DNA of 64,000 bases. It comes from an uncultured Clostridia bacterium. GTDB lineage: Bacteria; Bacillota; Clostridia; Christensenellales; UBA1242. The position numbers were made by a program, and so were the translations under genes. Within the stretch, counting starts at the first letter, position 1. The number at the start of each line of letters is the position of its first letter. This document shows, one piece after another, positions 50,880 to 59,731 of the stretch. The DNA is taken from assembly GCA_934747765.1 (NCBI GenBank), contig CAKVGZ010000001.1:62001-126000 (forward strand), given 5' to 3'. The notes beneath the pieces are model-generated. The model ran no database searches. It was not told the DNA's origin and was given only the letters and a program-made list of their open reading frames with translations.

Positions 50880-51146
50880 ATGACATTTATAGTTTTGAAC
50901 ATCATTTCATTCATTCTTGTTTTGATTGGAGCATTGAACTGGGGGCTTATTGGAATTTTCAACTGGAACATGGTGTCAGCAATTTTTGGAGGATATAATG
51001 CAGGAAGCATAATTGTTTATGTTTTGGTTTTTACAGCTTCTCTATGGCTTGCATTCTATGCAATTTATTCTCTTGGCAGAATTGATATGGCAGTTCCAAG
51101 AAGACGCAAAGTTAAGTCTGATGAAACAGTTGCAGATAACAAATAA
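50880..51146 (+). CDS. DUF378 (YuzA-like) small membrane protein
   Basis: An 88-residue protein. The first segment (IISFILVLIGALNWGLIGIF) with the LNWGL motif and the second hydrophobic segment (IIVYVLVFTASLWLAFYAIY) are typical of DUF378/YuzA. A charged tail follows (VPRRRKVKSDETVADNK). Function unknown. ATG 50880 lies 5 nt after GGGAGG; a longer frame upstream (from 50781) lacks a ribosome site and overlaps the tRNA-Leu promoter. Confidence 0.85.
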   Translation: MTFIVLNIISFILVLIGALNWGLIGIFNWNMVSAIFGGYNAGSIIVYVLVFTASLWLAFYAIYSLGRIDMAVPRRRKVKSDETVADNK

Positions 51147-51170
51147 TTTGTGTAAAAAGTTATTTGGTAA

Positions 51171-51199
51171 TTGTAAAAATTTATTTATTATGATATACT
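51171..51199 (+). promoter_or_regulatory. Promoter of dnaJ-like-ligA, predicted leaderless
   Basis: TTGTAA (51171-51176), 17-bp spacer, TATACT (51194-51199), 7 nt before the ATG at 51207. Confidence 0.7.
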
Positions 51200-51206
51200 A
51201 CTCTTA

Positions 51207-51758
51207 ATGAAACAATACTACAAGGTTTTAGGACTTCCAACAAACGCAACACTTGACGAAGTGAAAAATGCAAGAAACAGTTTATTGAAGAAGTACCACC
51301 CTGATTGTTATAAGGGTAGTATTTCTTTTGCTGAAGAAAAAACAAGAGAAATTAATGATGCGTTTTCTAAACTTAGTGCATATTTGAAGGAGCAGGAAAA
51401 GCAAGACAGGCAAGTTCTTCGAGAAAAAATTGAAAAGCAAAAACAAAAAAGACAAGCAAAAGTTTTTGAAACCAAAGTTCAAAAATCATCTAAGCCAGCA
51501 GAAGGAATTCGCAAACAGCAAAAAAAAGAAAAGGTTGTTAAGGAAAAGCCTGCTGAAGAAACAGAAGAAATTGTTGGAATTGAAGATTCGGAATATATCA
51601 GTGAAAAAACTAAAAAGAGAAAATATATCAACGGAACAATAATTCAAGATGAAAGAAAATCGGAGGAAGCTGGAAAACGATTTTTGGATTTTATGATTTA
51701 CGGCTCATTTTTGTTGTTGATAGTTTTGGTTGTTCTTTTCATCACGGGGGTTATTTAA
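51207..51758 (+). CDS. J-domain protein with C-terminal membrane anchor
   Basis: A 183-residue protein. Residues 1-60 form a J domain with the HPD motif at 31-33 (KKYHPDCYKG), which should stimulate a DnaK-type ATPase. A long Lys/Gln/Glu-rich helical linker follows (about 65-155), and a transmembrane helix near the end (FMIYGSFLLLIVLVVLFITG) leaves the J domain in the cytosol. It lacks the Gly/Phe and zinc domains of true DnaJ. The client is unknown. The ATG has no Shine-Dalgarno and sits 7 nt after TATACT. ligA overlaps its stop by one base, so the two genes are coupled. Confidence 0.82.
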   Translation: MKQYYKVLGLPTNATLDEVKNARNSLLKKYHPDCYKGSISFAEEKTREINDAFSKLSAYLKEQEKQDRQVLREKIEKQKQKRQAKVFETKVQKSSKPAEGIRKQQKKEKVVKEKPAEETEEIVGIEDSEYISEKTKKRKYINGTIIQDERKSEEAGKRFLDFMIYGSFLLLIVLVVLFITGVI

Positions 51759-53707
51759 TGGAAAAAATTAAAAGAATGGAAAAACTTGTTGACGAGCTCA
51801 ATGTTCATGTTAGAAATTATTATGTTCTTGACGCGCCAACCATTTCTGATTCTGAATATGACAAGCTATATGACGAACTTGTTATGCTTGAAAAGGAAAC
51901 AGGCATAATTCTGCCTTCATCTCCAACCCAACGTGTTGGGGGAGAAATTTTGGAAGGTTTCAAAAAATTTGTGCATAATGTTCCTTTATACAGCCTCGAC
52001 AAATCTCAGACCTATGAAGGAATTGTGTCGTGGGTGAATGGAATTAAACAAGAATTTCCAAATTCAACTTTCAGTGTGGAATACAAATTTGATGGGCTTT
52101 CAATTGTTGTTGAATATGAAAATGGAATGTTCAAGCGCGCAGGAACTCGCGGAAATGGAAAAGTTGGCGAAGATGTGACCGAGCAGGCCAAAACAATAAA
52201 ATCTGTTCCTTTAGAAATTCCATTCAAGCGAAAGCTTGTTGTTCAGGGCGAAGGGATGATTACGCTTTCTAACTTGGAAAAATATAACAAAATTGCAACT
52301 GAGCCTTTGAAAAATGCCCGAAACGCTGTTGCTGGGGCAATCAGGAATTTGAATCCAAAAGAAACAGCAAAAAGAAATTTGGATTTATTTGCATATTCAA
52401 TTAATTACATTGAAGGAAAGAAATTTAAAACTCAAGAAGAAGAAAACAAGTTTTTGATTGAAAATGGCTTTAAAACTTCAAATTTTTTAAAGATTTGTTC
52501 AACCGCAGAAGAAATTATTGAAGAAATTAAAAAAGTTGGTGAAATAAAAAATTCGCTCGACATTCTTATGGACGGAATTGTTGTTAAACTGAACGAAGTT
52601 GCACCAAGAGAAGAAATTGGATACACATCAAAATTTCCAAAATGGGCAATTGCCTACAAGTATGAAGCTGAAGAAATTTCCACAATTTTAAACGATGTTG
52701 TTTGGCAAGTTGGAAGAACTGGGAAATTGACCCCTATTGCGCAAGTTGAACCAATTGTTTTGGCTGGAGCAAAAGTTTCGCGAGCAACACTAAACAATAT
52801 GGGTGACATACAGAGAAAGAATGTCAAAATTGGAAGTAGAGTGTTTGTTAGAAGAAGCAACGAAGTTATTCCAGAAATTTTGGGTCTTGCCGAAGATTTG
52901 CCTTCTTCAAAAGAGATTCTGCCACCAACAAAATGTCCTTGTTGCGGGGGAGAACTTAGCGAAATTGGAGCAAACCTTTTTTGCACAAATGTTGACTGTC
53001 AAGAACAGATTATTGATTCGATAACCCATTTTTGCGGAAAAGAAGCGATGGATATCGACGGATTGAGTGAAAAGACAGTTGAGCGACTTTACACACAACT
53101 GGGACTTAGGAAAATTTCTGATATTTATGATTTAACATATGAGCAACTTTTGAAACTTGACAAGTTTAAAGACAAAAAAGCAAAAAATTTGATTGAATCA
53201 ATTGAAAAAAGCAAAACAGTTTCAATTTCTTCGTTTATATTTGCTTTGGGAATAAAAAATGTTGGCCTAAAAACTGCAAAAGATTTAGTTAAGAATTTCA
53301 AAACATTTGAAAATATTAAATCTGCAAGTTTTGAAGATTTGGTGAATGTTCGAGATGTTGGTGAAATTGTTGCTGAAAGCATTTTTGGATATTTCAAAAA
53401 TGAAAAGAATCTTCGAGAGATTGAAAACCTATTTAACAAAGGCATAACTCTTCAAAAAGAAAGAATTGAAGAAAATGAATTTTTGAGTGGGAAAAATGTT
53501 GTTTTGACCGGAACACTTGAAAATTTCTCAAGACTTGAAGCAACAAAAATTTTGGAAAACAAAGGAGCAATTGTTCTTTCGAGTGTTGGGAAATCAACAA
53601 ACCTTATTATTGCAGGCGAAAACGCTGGAAGCAAACTTGAAAAGGCAAATAAACTTGGAATTAAAGTTATTAACGAACAAGAATTTTTAAAGATAATCGA
53701 AAAATAG
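51758..53707 (+). CDS. ligA: NAD-dependent DNA ligase
   Basis: A 649-residue ligase. The adenylated lysine is K110 in EYKFDGLSIV. The four-Cys zinc finger is CPCCGGELSEIG and CTNVDCQEQ, followed by a helix-hairpin-helix region (LFALGIKNVGLKTAK-type sequence) and a C-terminal BRCT domain (LSGKNVVLTGTLENFSR). It seals nicks in replication and repair using NAD. Length is close to B. subtilis LigA (668). Start 51758 overlaps the stop of the J-domain gene, with GGGGG upstream. Confidence 0.96.
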   Translation: MEKIKRMEKLVDELNVHVRNYYVLDAPTISDSEYDKLYDELVMLEKETGIILPSSPTQRVGGEILEGFKKFVHNVPLYSLDKSQTYEGIVSWVNGIKQEFPNSTFSVEYKFDGLSIVVEYENGMFKRAGTRGNGKVGEDVTEQAKTIKSVPLEIPFKRKLVVQGEGMITLSNLEKYNKIATEPLKNARNAVAGAIRNLNPKETAKRNLDLFAYSINYIEGKKFKTQEEENKFLIENGFKTSNFLKICSTAEEIIEEIKKVGEIKNSLDILMDGIVVKLNEVAPREEIGYTSKFPKWAIAYKYEAEEISTILNDVVWQVGRTGKLTPIAQVEPIVLAGAKVSRATLNNMGDIQRKNVKIGSRVFVRRSNEVIPEILGLAEDLPSSKEILPPTKCPCCGGELSEIGANLFCTNVDCQEQIIDSITHFCGKEAMDIDGLSEKTVERLYTQLGLRKISDIYDLTYEQLLKLDKFKDKKAKNLIESIEKSKTVSISSFIFALGIKNVGLKTAKDLVKNFKTFENIKSASFEDLVNVRDVGEIVAESIFGYFKNEKNLREIENLFNKGITLQKERIEENEFLSGKNVVLTGTLENFSRLEATKILENKGAIVLSSVGKSTNLIIAGENAGSKLEKANKLGIKVINEQEFLKIIEK

Positions 53708-53736
53708 TTCACAAATTGAAAAAAGTGTGCTATACT
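53708..53736 (+). promoter_or_regulatory. Sigma-A promoter of rpoZ
   Basis: TTCACA (53708-53713), 17-bp spacer, TATACT (53731-53736) with TGC extension. Confidence 0.65.
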
Positions 53737-53764
53737 CAAAAACGATTTAAGGAGAATAGGCTTT

Positions 53765-53959
53765 ATGATGATTGAACCACCAATTGATGAAATGGTAAAA
53801 AAAATGGGCGGAAACAAGTATAAACTCAGCATTGTTATGGCAAAAAGAGCAAAGGAACTTGAAAAAAGAATTCCTGCAGAAATTGAAAAAAGTGACAAAA
53901 AGGCGATAAGTCTTGCTGCTGATGAAATTTATGAAGGAAAAATTGTTTCAAACATTTAA
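53765..53959 (+). CDS. rpoZ: RNA polymerase omega subunit
   Basis: A 64-residue protein. MMIEPPIDEMVKKMGGNKYK and LSIVMAKRAKELEKRI match short Bacillota omega subunits, which help assemble the beta' subunit. The start could be 53765 or 53768 (double ATG), 10-13 nt after AAGGAG. The usual partner gmk is not adjacent. A strong hairpin terminator separates it from priA. Confidence 0.88.
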   Translation: MMIEPPIDEMVKKMGGNKYKLSIVMAKRAKELEKRIPAEIEKSDKKAISLAADEIYEGKIVSNI

Positions 53960-53972
53960 TGACAAAAAATTC

Positions 53973-54012
53973 AAAAAAGAATGAATTGCACTTTGCAATT
54001 TGTTCTTTTTTT
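53973..54012 (+). terminator. Terminator of rpoZ overlapping the priA promoter
   Basis: An 18-bp stem (AAAAAAGAATGAATTGCA with TGCAATTTGTTCTTTTTT, two G-T pairs) around loop CTT, with a T-run. Confidence 0.9.
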
Positions 54013-54020
54013 GTTAGAAT
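53993..54020 (+). promoter_or_regulatory. Promoter of the priA operon, predicted leaderless
   Basis: TTGCAA (53993-53998), 16-bp spacer, TAGAAT (54015-54020) with a TGT extension, 7 nt before the ATG at 54028. The -35 box is inside the rpoZ terminator stem. Confidence 0.7.
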
Positions 54021-54027
54021 ATTGAAA

Positions 54028-56217
54028 ATGATTGCAGAAGTTATTGTTGAAGTTAGCTCAAGTGAAGTTGACAGGGTTTTTGATTACAAAATCCCTGAAA
54101 TTTATGACGGTCAAAATCTGGTTGGCTATCGCGTTTTTGTTCCTTTTGGGCCCCGAAGAATTGAAGGTTATGTGATTGGTCAAAAAGATGAATCTAGTGT
54201 GGACAAAGCAAAATTGAAAGAATTCTATGGTGTGATTGACAAATCGCCAACCATTTTGCCTGAGATGATTGAACTTGCTTCGTTTATGAAGAAAAAGTTT
54301 CATCTAAAGTTGGTTGACTGTCTAAGGCTTTTCATCCCTTCTCAAATGCGTGGGGAAAAAATTAAACCAATATATTTGAAAAATTATGTTTTGAACGATG
54401 AATTTGATTTTTCTTCGCATGATTTTTCAAGAGCAAAAAAACAACTTGAAATAGTTGATTATTTGAAAAAAAATAAAATTATTGAAAATGAGAAATTAAA
54501 AGATTTTTCATCTTCATCAATTTCTGCACTTGAAAAACTTGGAGCGATAAAGGTTCAACTTTCCCAAAAAATGAGAAAACCTAAAAGTCTTTTCGAAACA
54601 GAGAATAATCGCCACGAACTTTCTCTAAACCAAAAACGTGCAGTTGAAAAAATTTCTGGCGACGGCATTTTTTTGCTACATGGGGTCACAGGAAGTGGAA
54701 AGACCGAAGTGTATATGACACTCATCGAACGTGAAATTGAAAAAGGAAAAACCGCAATCATGCTTGTGCCTGAAATTTCACTTACACCTCAAGTTTTGAG
54801 AAATTTTAAAAATCGATTTGGCGACACCGTTGCCATTCTCCACAGCGGTCTTTCTGCTGGTGAACGTTTTGACGAATGGACAAGATTGCTGACAGGTCAG
54901 GCAAAAATTGCAATTGGAGCAAGGTCGGCAATCTTTGCACCTCTTCAAAATTTGGGAGCAATAATCATCGACGAAGAGCATGACGGGTCGTATATAAGTG
55001 AAACAAATCCACGTTTCAACACTTTTGAAATTGCAAAGTTTCGTGCAAAAAAGAATGGTTGTTTTCTTGTTCTTGGAAGTGCAACCCCTGCAATTGAAAC
55101 ATATTATCTCGCTCAAAAGGGCGAAATCCAACTTGTTGAAATGCCAATTCGTGTGAATGGAAAAAGCATGCCAAAAATTGAAATTGTTGACATGCTTGGA
55201 GAAATTAGATATGGAAATAACACAATGTTTTCAAGGCGTCTTCTTGATGAAATGGAAAATTGTTTTTCTCAAAAGAAACAAGCAATTTTGTTTTTGAACA
55301 GACGTGGATTTGTTTCATTTATGCGATGCAGAGATTGCGGATATGTTGCAAAATGTTCCGATTGTGATGTTTCTCTTGTCTATCACAAATTTGAAAATAA
55401 ACTTGTTTGTCATTATTGTGGAAAAAAATTCAAAGCGTTAACGGCATGCCCTGAATGCGGAAGTCAACACATAAAAGAGGGCGCAATTGGCACAGAAAAG
55501 GTTGTTGAAGAACTTCAAAAATTGTTTCCTGAAGTTCCAGTTTTCAGAATGGATAATGACACAACCAGAACAAAAGACGCCCATCAAAAGATTTTGTCGC
55601 ACTTTGGGAAAAACAAGCCAGCAATTCTTGTTGGCACGCAGATGGTTGCCAAGGGTCACGACTTTCCAGATGTGACGTTGGTGGGAATTATTGATGCCGA
55701 CCAAGGGCTGTATCAAAGTCACTACAAAAGTGCAGAGCGAACTTTTTCGCTCATAACACAGGTTGCAGGCCGTGCTGGGAGAAGTGAGAGTGAAGGAAAA
55801 GTTATTCTTCAAACATATTCTCCACGAAAATATGTTTATAATTTTGCGTCAAATTATAACTACAAAGGTTTTTATGAAAAAGAAATTAATTTAAGAAAAA
55901 CAACAAAATTTCCACCTTTTTCAACAATTTTTAGAATAATGTTTTCGGGAGATAACGAAGAACTTGTTAAGGAAAATATAAAATCATGCTACAATAAAAT
56001 TGTGGCAATCAAAGATCAATATAAGTCGGATTTTATATATCTTGATGCAATGAAATCGCCGGTGTCAAAAATTAAGCAAAAATTCAGATATCAAATTTTG
56101 ATGCGAGTTTTGAATGAAAATATTGAAAATATAACCGAACTTGTGTATAATGCATGTGACGAAAAATCACCAAGAGTTTCGTGCTTTGTTGAAATAAATC
56201 CGCAAAGTTTAAGTTAG
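54028..56217 (+). CDS. priA: Primosomal protein PriA (replication restart helicase)
   Basis: A 729-residue SF2 helicase. The N-terminal DNA-binding domain starts MIAEVIVEVSSSEVDRVFDY. Walker A is GVTGSGKTEVYM and motif II is DEEHDGS. The two zinc sites come from CRDCGYVAKCSDCDVSL and CHYCGKKFKALTACPECG. It reloads the replisome at stalled forks. ATG 54028 is chosen over an upstream ATG (53959) that would run through the terminator; there is no Shine-Dalgarno. First gene of priA-def-fmt-rlmN. Confidence 0.95.
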   Translation: MIAEVIVEVSSSEVDRVFDYKIPEIYDGQNLVGYRVFVPFGPRRIEGYVIGQKDESSVDKAKLKEFYGVIDKSPTILPEMIELASFMKKKFHLKLVDCLRLFIPSQMRGEKIKPIYLKNYVLNDEFDFSSHDFSRAKKQLEIVDYLKKNKIIENEKLKDFSSSSISALEKLGAIKVQLSQKMRKPKSLFETENNRHELSLNQKRAVEKISGDGIFLLHGVTGSGKTEVYMTLIEREIEKGKTAIMLVPEISLTPQVLRNFKNRFGDTVAILHSGLSAGERFDEWTRLLTGQAKIAIGARSAIFAPLQNLGAIIIDEEHDGSYISETNPRFNTFEIAKFRAKKNGCFLVLGSATPAIETYYLAQKGEIQLVEMPIRVNGKSMPKIEIVDMLGEIRYGNNTMFSRRLLDEMENCFSQKKQAILFLNRRGFVSFMRCRDCGYVAKCSDCDVSLVYHKFENKLVCHYCGKKFKALTACPECGSQHIKEGAIGTEKVVEELQKLFPEVPVFRMDNDTTRTKDAHQKILSHFGKNKPAILVGTQMVAKGHDFPDVTLVGIIDADQGLYQSHYKSAERTFSLITQVAGRAGRSESEGKVILQTYSPRKYVYNFASNYNYKGFYEKEINLRKTTKFPPFSTIFRIMFSGDNEELVKENIKSCYNKIVAIKDQYKSDFIYLDAMKSPVSKIKQKFRYQILMRVLNENIENITELVYNACDEKSPRVSCFVEINPQSLS

Positions 56218-56225
56218 GAGTTTTT

Positions 56226-56690
56226 ATGGCTATTAGAAATGTTTGTAAAATTGGAAAAGATGATGAAATATTAAGAAAACACAGCAAAATTGTTAAAGAA
56301 TTTGATGAAAAACTTTGGCAACTTTTAGACGATATGAAAGAAACTATGGACAAAAACAGAGGCATGGGCATTGCAGCTGTTCAAGTTGGAGTGTTAAAAC
56401 GTGTGGTTATAATTGAATGCAACAATATGTTTGTTGAACTTATAAATCCAGAGATAATTGCTTCAAGTGGAAGTGATATCGACACTGAAGGTTGTTTGAG
56501 TGTAACAAAAATTCGAGGATACGTTGAACGACCAATGGAAGTCACTGTTAAGGCACAAGACCGTCTTGGATACGATTTTACATTGACTGGAGAGAAGTAT
56601 TTGGCAAGAGTTTTGTGCCACGAAATTGACCATCTTGATGGAATTGTGTTCACAGACAAAATGATAAGAGAATGTGGAGAAGACGAATAA
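56226..56690 (+). CDS. def: Peptide deformylase
   Basis: A 154-residue metalloenzyme that removes the formyl group from nascent proteins. Motif 1 is GMGIAAVQVG (usually GLAAPQ), motif 2 is EGCLSV with the Cys ligand, motif 3 is HEIDHLDG with the two His ligands. The Ala-Val-Gln variant of motif 1 is less common but occurs in clostridial enzymes. Start 56226 follows TTAGGAG. Its stop overlaps the fmt ATG. Confidence 0.95.
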   Translation: MAIRNVCKIGKDDEILRKHSKIVKEFDEKLWQLLDDMKETMDKNRGMGIAAVQVGVLKRVVIIECNNMFVELINPEIIASSGSDIDTEGCLSVTKIRGYVERPMEVTVKAQDRLGYDFTLTGEKYLARVLCHEIDHLDGIVFTDKMIRECGEDE

Positions 56691-57598
56691 TGAAAATTGT
56701 TTTTATGGGAAGCAGTGATTTTTCCATTCCAAGTTTAAGAGAATTGATTACAAGTGGCCACGAAATTTTGGCAGTTGTTTGTCAACCTGACAAGCCTAAT
56801 GGGCGAGGCAAAAAACTTGAGTTTTCAAACATGAAAAAATTTGCGCTTGAAAACAATTTGAAAGTGTTGCAATATCAAAAAATAAGAATCGAGGGAGTTG
56901 ATGAGCTAAAAACTTTGAACCCCGACCTCATTGTTGTTGTGTCGTATGGTCAAATTCTGTCGCAAGAAATAATTGACATTGGAAAATATGGATGCATAAA
57001 TGTGCATGCGTCACTTTTGCCAAAATATCGCGGAGCATCGCCAATTGTTTCTGCAATCATGAATGGAGAAGAGAAAACGGGAGTGACAATTATGCGTGTT
57101 GCTCTTGAAGTTGATGCTGGCAATATGCTTTCGAAAGCAGAAACACCAATCAACCAAGATGAAACAGGCGGGCAACTCTCAAATCGTCTTGCTGAAATGG
57201 GAGCAAAACTGCTTGTCAAAGTTGTTTCGGACATTGAATCGGGAAATGTTAGCGAAGAAGTTCAAGACGAAAATGAAGCAACTTTCACAAAGATGATAAA
57301 AAAAGAGGACTTGGAACTGGATTTTTCAGATTCTGCAATTCGTGTACACAACAAAGTTCGTGCTTTGTGTCCTGCGCCAGCAACTTTTGTTGTTAGAGGT
57401 GATGAAAAAATAAAAATTTATGAAACTGAAGTTGTTGAATGCGATGAAAACATTCCTTTTGGAACGGTGATTTGTTCCGACCGAAATGAGGGGATAAAAA
57501 TTAAATGTGGAAAAGATGCAATTAAAATTTTAAAACTTCAGGCGCCTGGTGGGAAAATTTTGGATTATAAAAATTATTTAAACGGAAGAAAATTTTGA
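56690..57598 (+). CDS. fmt: Methionyl-tRNA formyltransferase
   Basis: A 302-residue enzyme that formylates initiator Met-tRNA. MKIVFMGSSDFSIPSLREL starts the Rossmann part, with NVHASLLPKYRGASPI as the catalytic signature (Asn, His) and the Asp in the following conserved loop (ETGVTIM, AGNML). The C-terminal OB-like domain begins near AIRVHNKVRALCPAP. ATG 56690 overlaps the def stop (TAATG). rlmN overlaps its end. Confidence 0.95.
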   Translation: MKIVFMGSSDFSIPSLRELITSGHEILAVVCQPDKPNGRGKKLEFSNMKKFALENNLKVLQYQKIRIEGVDELKTLNPDLIVVVSYGQILSQEIIDIGKYGCINVHASLLPKYRGASPIVSAIMNGEEKTGVTIMRVALEVDAGNMLSKAETPINQDETGGQLSNRLAEMGAKLLVKVVSDIESGNVSEEVQDENEATFTKMIKKEDLELDFSDSAIRVHNKVRALCPAPATFVVRGDEKIKIYETEVVECDENIPFGTVICSDRNEGIKIKCGKDAIKILKLQAPGGKILDYKNYLNGRKF

Positions 57599-58641
57599 AA
57601 AAAAGTTTGTTGGGATTGAGTTATGAAGAAATTGAAAATGTTGTTTTGGATTTGAAACAGCAAAAGTTTCGTGCGAAACAAATTTTTGAGTTAACTTATG
57701 CAGGTTTTCAAATTGATGAAATGACAAATCTTTCAAAAGAGTTAAGAAAAACTCTTTCAGAAACTTACGTTGCAAATCCAGTTAGCATTCTAAAAAAAAT
57801 TGTCAGCAAAGACAAAACAACAAAATTTTTGTACAAACTTCAAGATGGAAATGTCATCGAAGGCGTTTTGATGAGTTATAAATATGGAAACACAATTTGC
57901 GTTTCAACTCAAGTTGGATGCAGAATGGGTTGCAAGTTTTGTGCAAGCGGTCTTAATGGACTTTTGAGAAATCTTGATGCAAGTGAAATTTTGGGTCAAG
58001 TTTTGGCAGTTAACAGAGAACTTGGTGGAACAAAGGATGACAGAAAAATTTGCAACATTGTTCTTATGGGAAGCGGAGAGCCTCTTGACAACTATGACGA
58101 AGTTGCTAAATTTTTAAAACTTGTTAATGAAAAGTTTTGTTTGAACATTAGTGAAAGAAACATTTCTCTTTCAACTTGCGGACTTCCAGAAAAAATTAGG
58201 AAGCTTGCTGATGACGGATTTTCCGTTACATTAACCATTTCACTTCATGCTTCCAATGATGAAATAAGAAAAAAAGTTATGCCAATTGCAAACAGATATT
58301 GTTTAAAAGATGTCATCGACAGTGCAAAATATTATTTCAAAAAAACTGGTCGCCGTGTTGTGTTTGAATATGCCATGATAAAAGGTTTAAATGACAGTTT
58401 TGATTGCGCAAATGAGTTAAAGCAGTTGTTAAAAGGTTTTCCAACGCACATAAATCTAATTCCATTAAACTCAGTTGCTGAAAGGGGATTGGTGGGGACG
58501 GATAAAAAACAAGTTTATGCGTTTTTGAGCAAACTTGAAAGTTTGGGCATGAGTGCAACTGTTCGAAGAACAATGGGTGAAGACATCGAAGGTGCTTGTG
58601 GGCAACTTCGAAACAAATTTTTGAGTGAAAATAATGTTTGA
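57595..58641 (+). CDS. rlmN: 23S rRNA A2503 C2-methyltransferase RlmN
   Basis: A 348-residue radical SAM enzyme. The iron-sulfur motif is CRMGCKFCASG (CxxxCxxC). MGSGEPLDNYDEVAKFL and the C-terminal cysteine in GACGQL (the methylated/resolving Cys) are conserved. It methylates A2503 of 23S rRNA and A37 of some tRNAs. The start is TTG 57595, overlapping the fmt stop, with GGAAGA upstream. Cfr is a relative, but the context and sequence favour RlmN. Confidence 0.94.
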   Translation: MKKSLLGLSYEEIENVVLDLKQQKFRAKQIFELTYAGFQIDEMTNLSKELRKTLSETYVANPVSILKKIVSKDKTTKFLYKLQDGNVIEGVLMSYKYGNTICVSTQVGCRMGCKFCASGLNGLLRNLDASEILGQVLAVNRELGGTKDDRKICNIVLMGSGEPLDNYDEVAKFLKLVNEKFCLNISERNISLSTCGLPEKIRKLADDGFSVTLTISLHASNDEIRKKVMPIANRYCLKDVIDSAKYYFKKTGRRVVFEYAMIKGLNDSFDCANELKQLLKGFPTHINLIPLNSVAERGLVGTDKKQVYAFLSKLESLGMSATVRRTMGEDIEGACGQLRNKFLSENNV

Positions 58642-58664
58642 AAAATAAATTTTTATGATAATAT
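58638..58664 (+). promoter_or_regulatory. Promoter of rpe, predicted leaderless
   Basis: Extended -10 TGA-TAATAT (58656-58664), 6 nt before the ATG at 58671. A TTGAAA at 58638-58643 is only 15 bp from the -10, so the -35 contribution is uncertain. Confidence 0.55.
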
Positions 58665-58670
58665 ATAGTT

Positions 58671-59345
58671 ATGAAAAATAATTGTTATGTTTCGGTTTCA
58701 ACAGACCCAATCAAAAATGGAAAAAATTTTGAAAAGAAAATTGTTGATTATGCAAAAGAAATTCTAAAATCTGGAGCAGATTTTTTGCATTGCGATGTTA
58801 TGGACGGAAAATTTGTTGCACAAAAAACCTTTGACGAAGAAATTGTTAAAAAAATAAATTCAAATTGTTTGATTCCATTGGATGTTCATTTGATGATTGA
58901 AAAACCTATAAAAAAGATAAAATGCTATAAAAGGGTTGGAGCAAACATTTTGACTGTTCATTTTGAAAGTTTCAAAAACGGAAAACAAGTTAGAGAGGCT
59001 TTGAAAAAAATTCGAAAACAAAAAATGCTTGCGGGTCTTAGCATAAAACCAGAAACAGGGGCATATGAAATCGAAGAGTTTTTGGATTTAGTTGATGTTG
59101 TTTTGGTTATGAGCGTTGAACCGGGAAAAAGCGGTCAAAAATTTTTGGACAACACAAAAGAAAAAATATCCGCTCTCGTCAGCATAAAACAAGAGCGGGG
59201 ATTAGGCTACAAAATTGAGGTTGATGGGGGAATTAATCCAACCATTTCAAAACAAATTCGAAAACTTGGAGCAGACATGATTGTTAGCGGAAGTTATGTT
59301 TTTGAATCTGAAGAAAAGAAAAATGCCATTGAAAGTTTACTTTAA
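58671..59345 (+). CDS. rpe: Ribulose-phosphate 3-epimerase family protein (divergent)
   Basis: A 224-residue TIM-barrel protein. Metal-site motifs are FLHCDVMDGKFVAQ and LDVHLMIEKP; later motifs are VLVMSVEPGKSGQKF and YKIEVDGGINPTI. The expected second His (H in TVHFES) is present. The sequence is less conserved than usual, so another pentose/hexose epimerase such as allulose-6-phosphate epimerase is possible. The ATG has no Shine-Dalgarno and lies 6 nt after an extended -10. The stp-prkC-rsgA genes often found between rlmN and rpe are absent. Its stop overlaps the convergent gene by 4 bp. Confidence 0.82.
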   Translation: MKNNCYVSVSTDPIKNGKNFEKKIVDYAKEILKSGADFLHCDVMDGKFVAQKTFDEEIVKKINSNCLIPLDVHLMIEKPIKKIKCYKRVGANILTVHFESFKNGKQVREALKKIRKQKMLAGLSIKPETGAYEIEEFLDLVDVVLVMSVEPGKSGQKFLDNTKEKISALVSIKQERGLGYKIEVDGGINPTISKQIRKLGADMIVSGSYVFESEEKKNAIESLL

Positions 59346-59731
59346 AAAATGTTTTGAGCATTAATTCCAATCATGTGCTCATACGATTCGAGGAAAAATG
59401 AAATCAAGTTTATGCTTTCAACAAAAATTTGTTTTTCATTTTCTTTAATTGCGGGTTTAAGTTTGCTTATTTCCACACCAATATCTTCAATGTCTTTATG
59501 ATTTATGAAAGTGCAAAGAACACTTTCTTTTTTTGTCCAATAATCTTCAAGGTCGTTTGTTAAATCGATAATTTCTTGAGTGTTAATGTCGGTGCTGGTT
59601 TCGGCAATTACACGAAGATTTTCAACTTTTTTAGTGGTTTCGTCGAAATATTTTTGATAGAGCAATTGTTCAGTTATGCATATTCCAATGAGGAACAAAA
59701 TTATTATGGAGATATGTATTGCTTTTTTCAT
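59342..59731 (-). CDS. DUF4363-family membrane-anchored protein
   Basis: A 129-residue protein with an N-terminal hydrophobic anchor (AIHISIIILFLIGICITEQL) and an extracytoplasmic helical part containing DLEDYWTKKESVLCTFINHKD, typical of DUF4363. Start 59731 follows AAGGAGG and overlaps the preceding DUF421 gene by 4 bp. The DUF421-DUF4363 pair recurs in spore formers; a role at the spore membrane is possible but unproven. It converges on rpe with overlapping stops. Confidence 0.78.
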   Translation of the reverse strand: MKKAIHISIIILFLIGICITEQLLYQKYFDETTKKVENLRVIAETSTDINTQEIIDLTNDLEDYWTKKESVLCTFINHKDIEDIGVEISKLKPAIKENEKQIFVESINLISFFLESYEHMIGINAQNIF

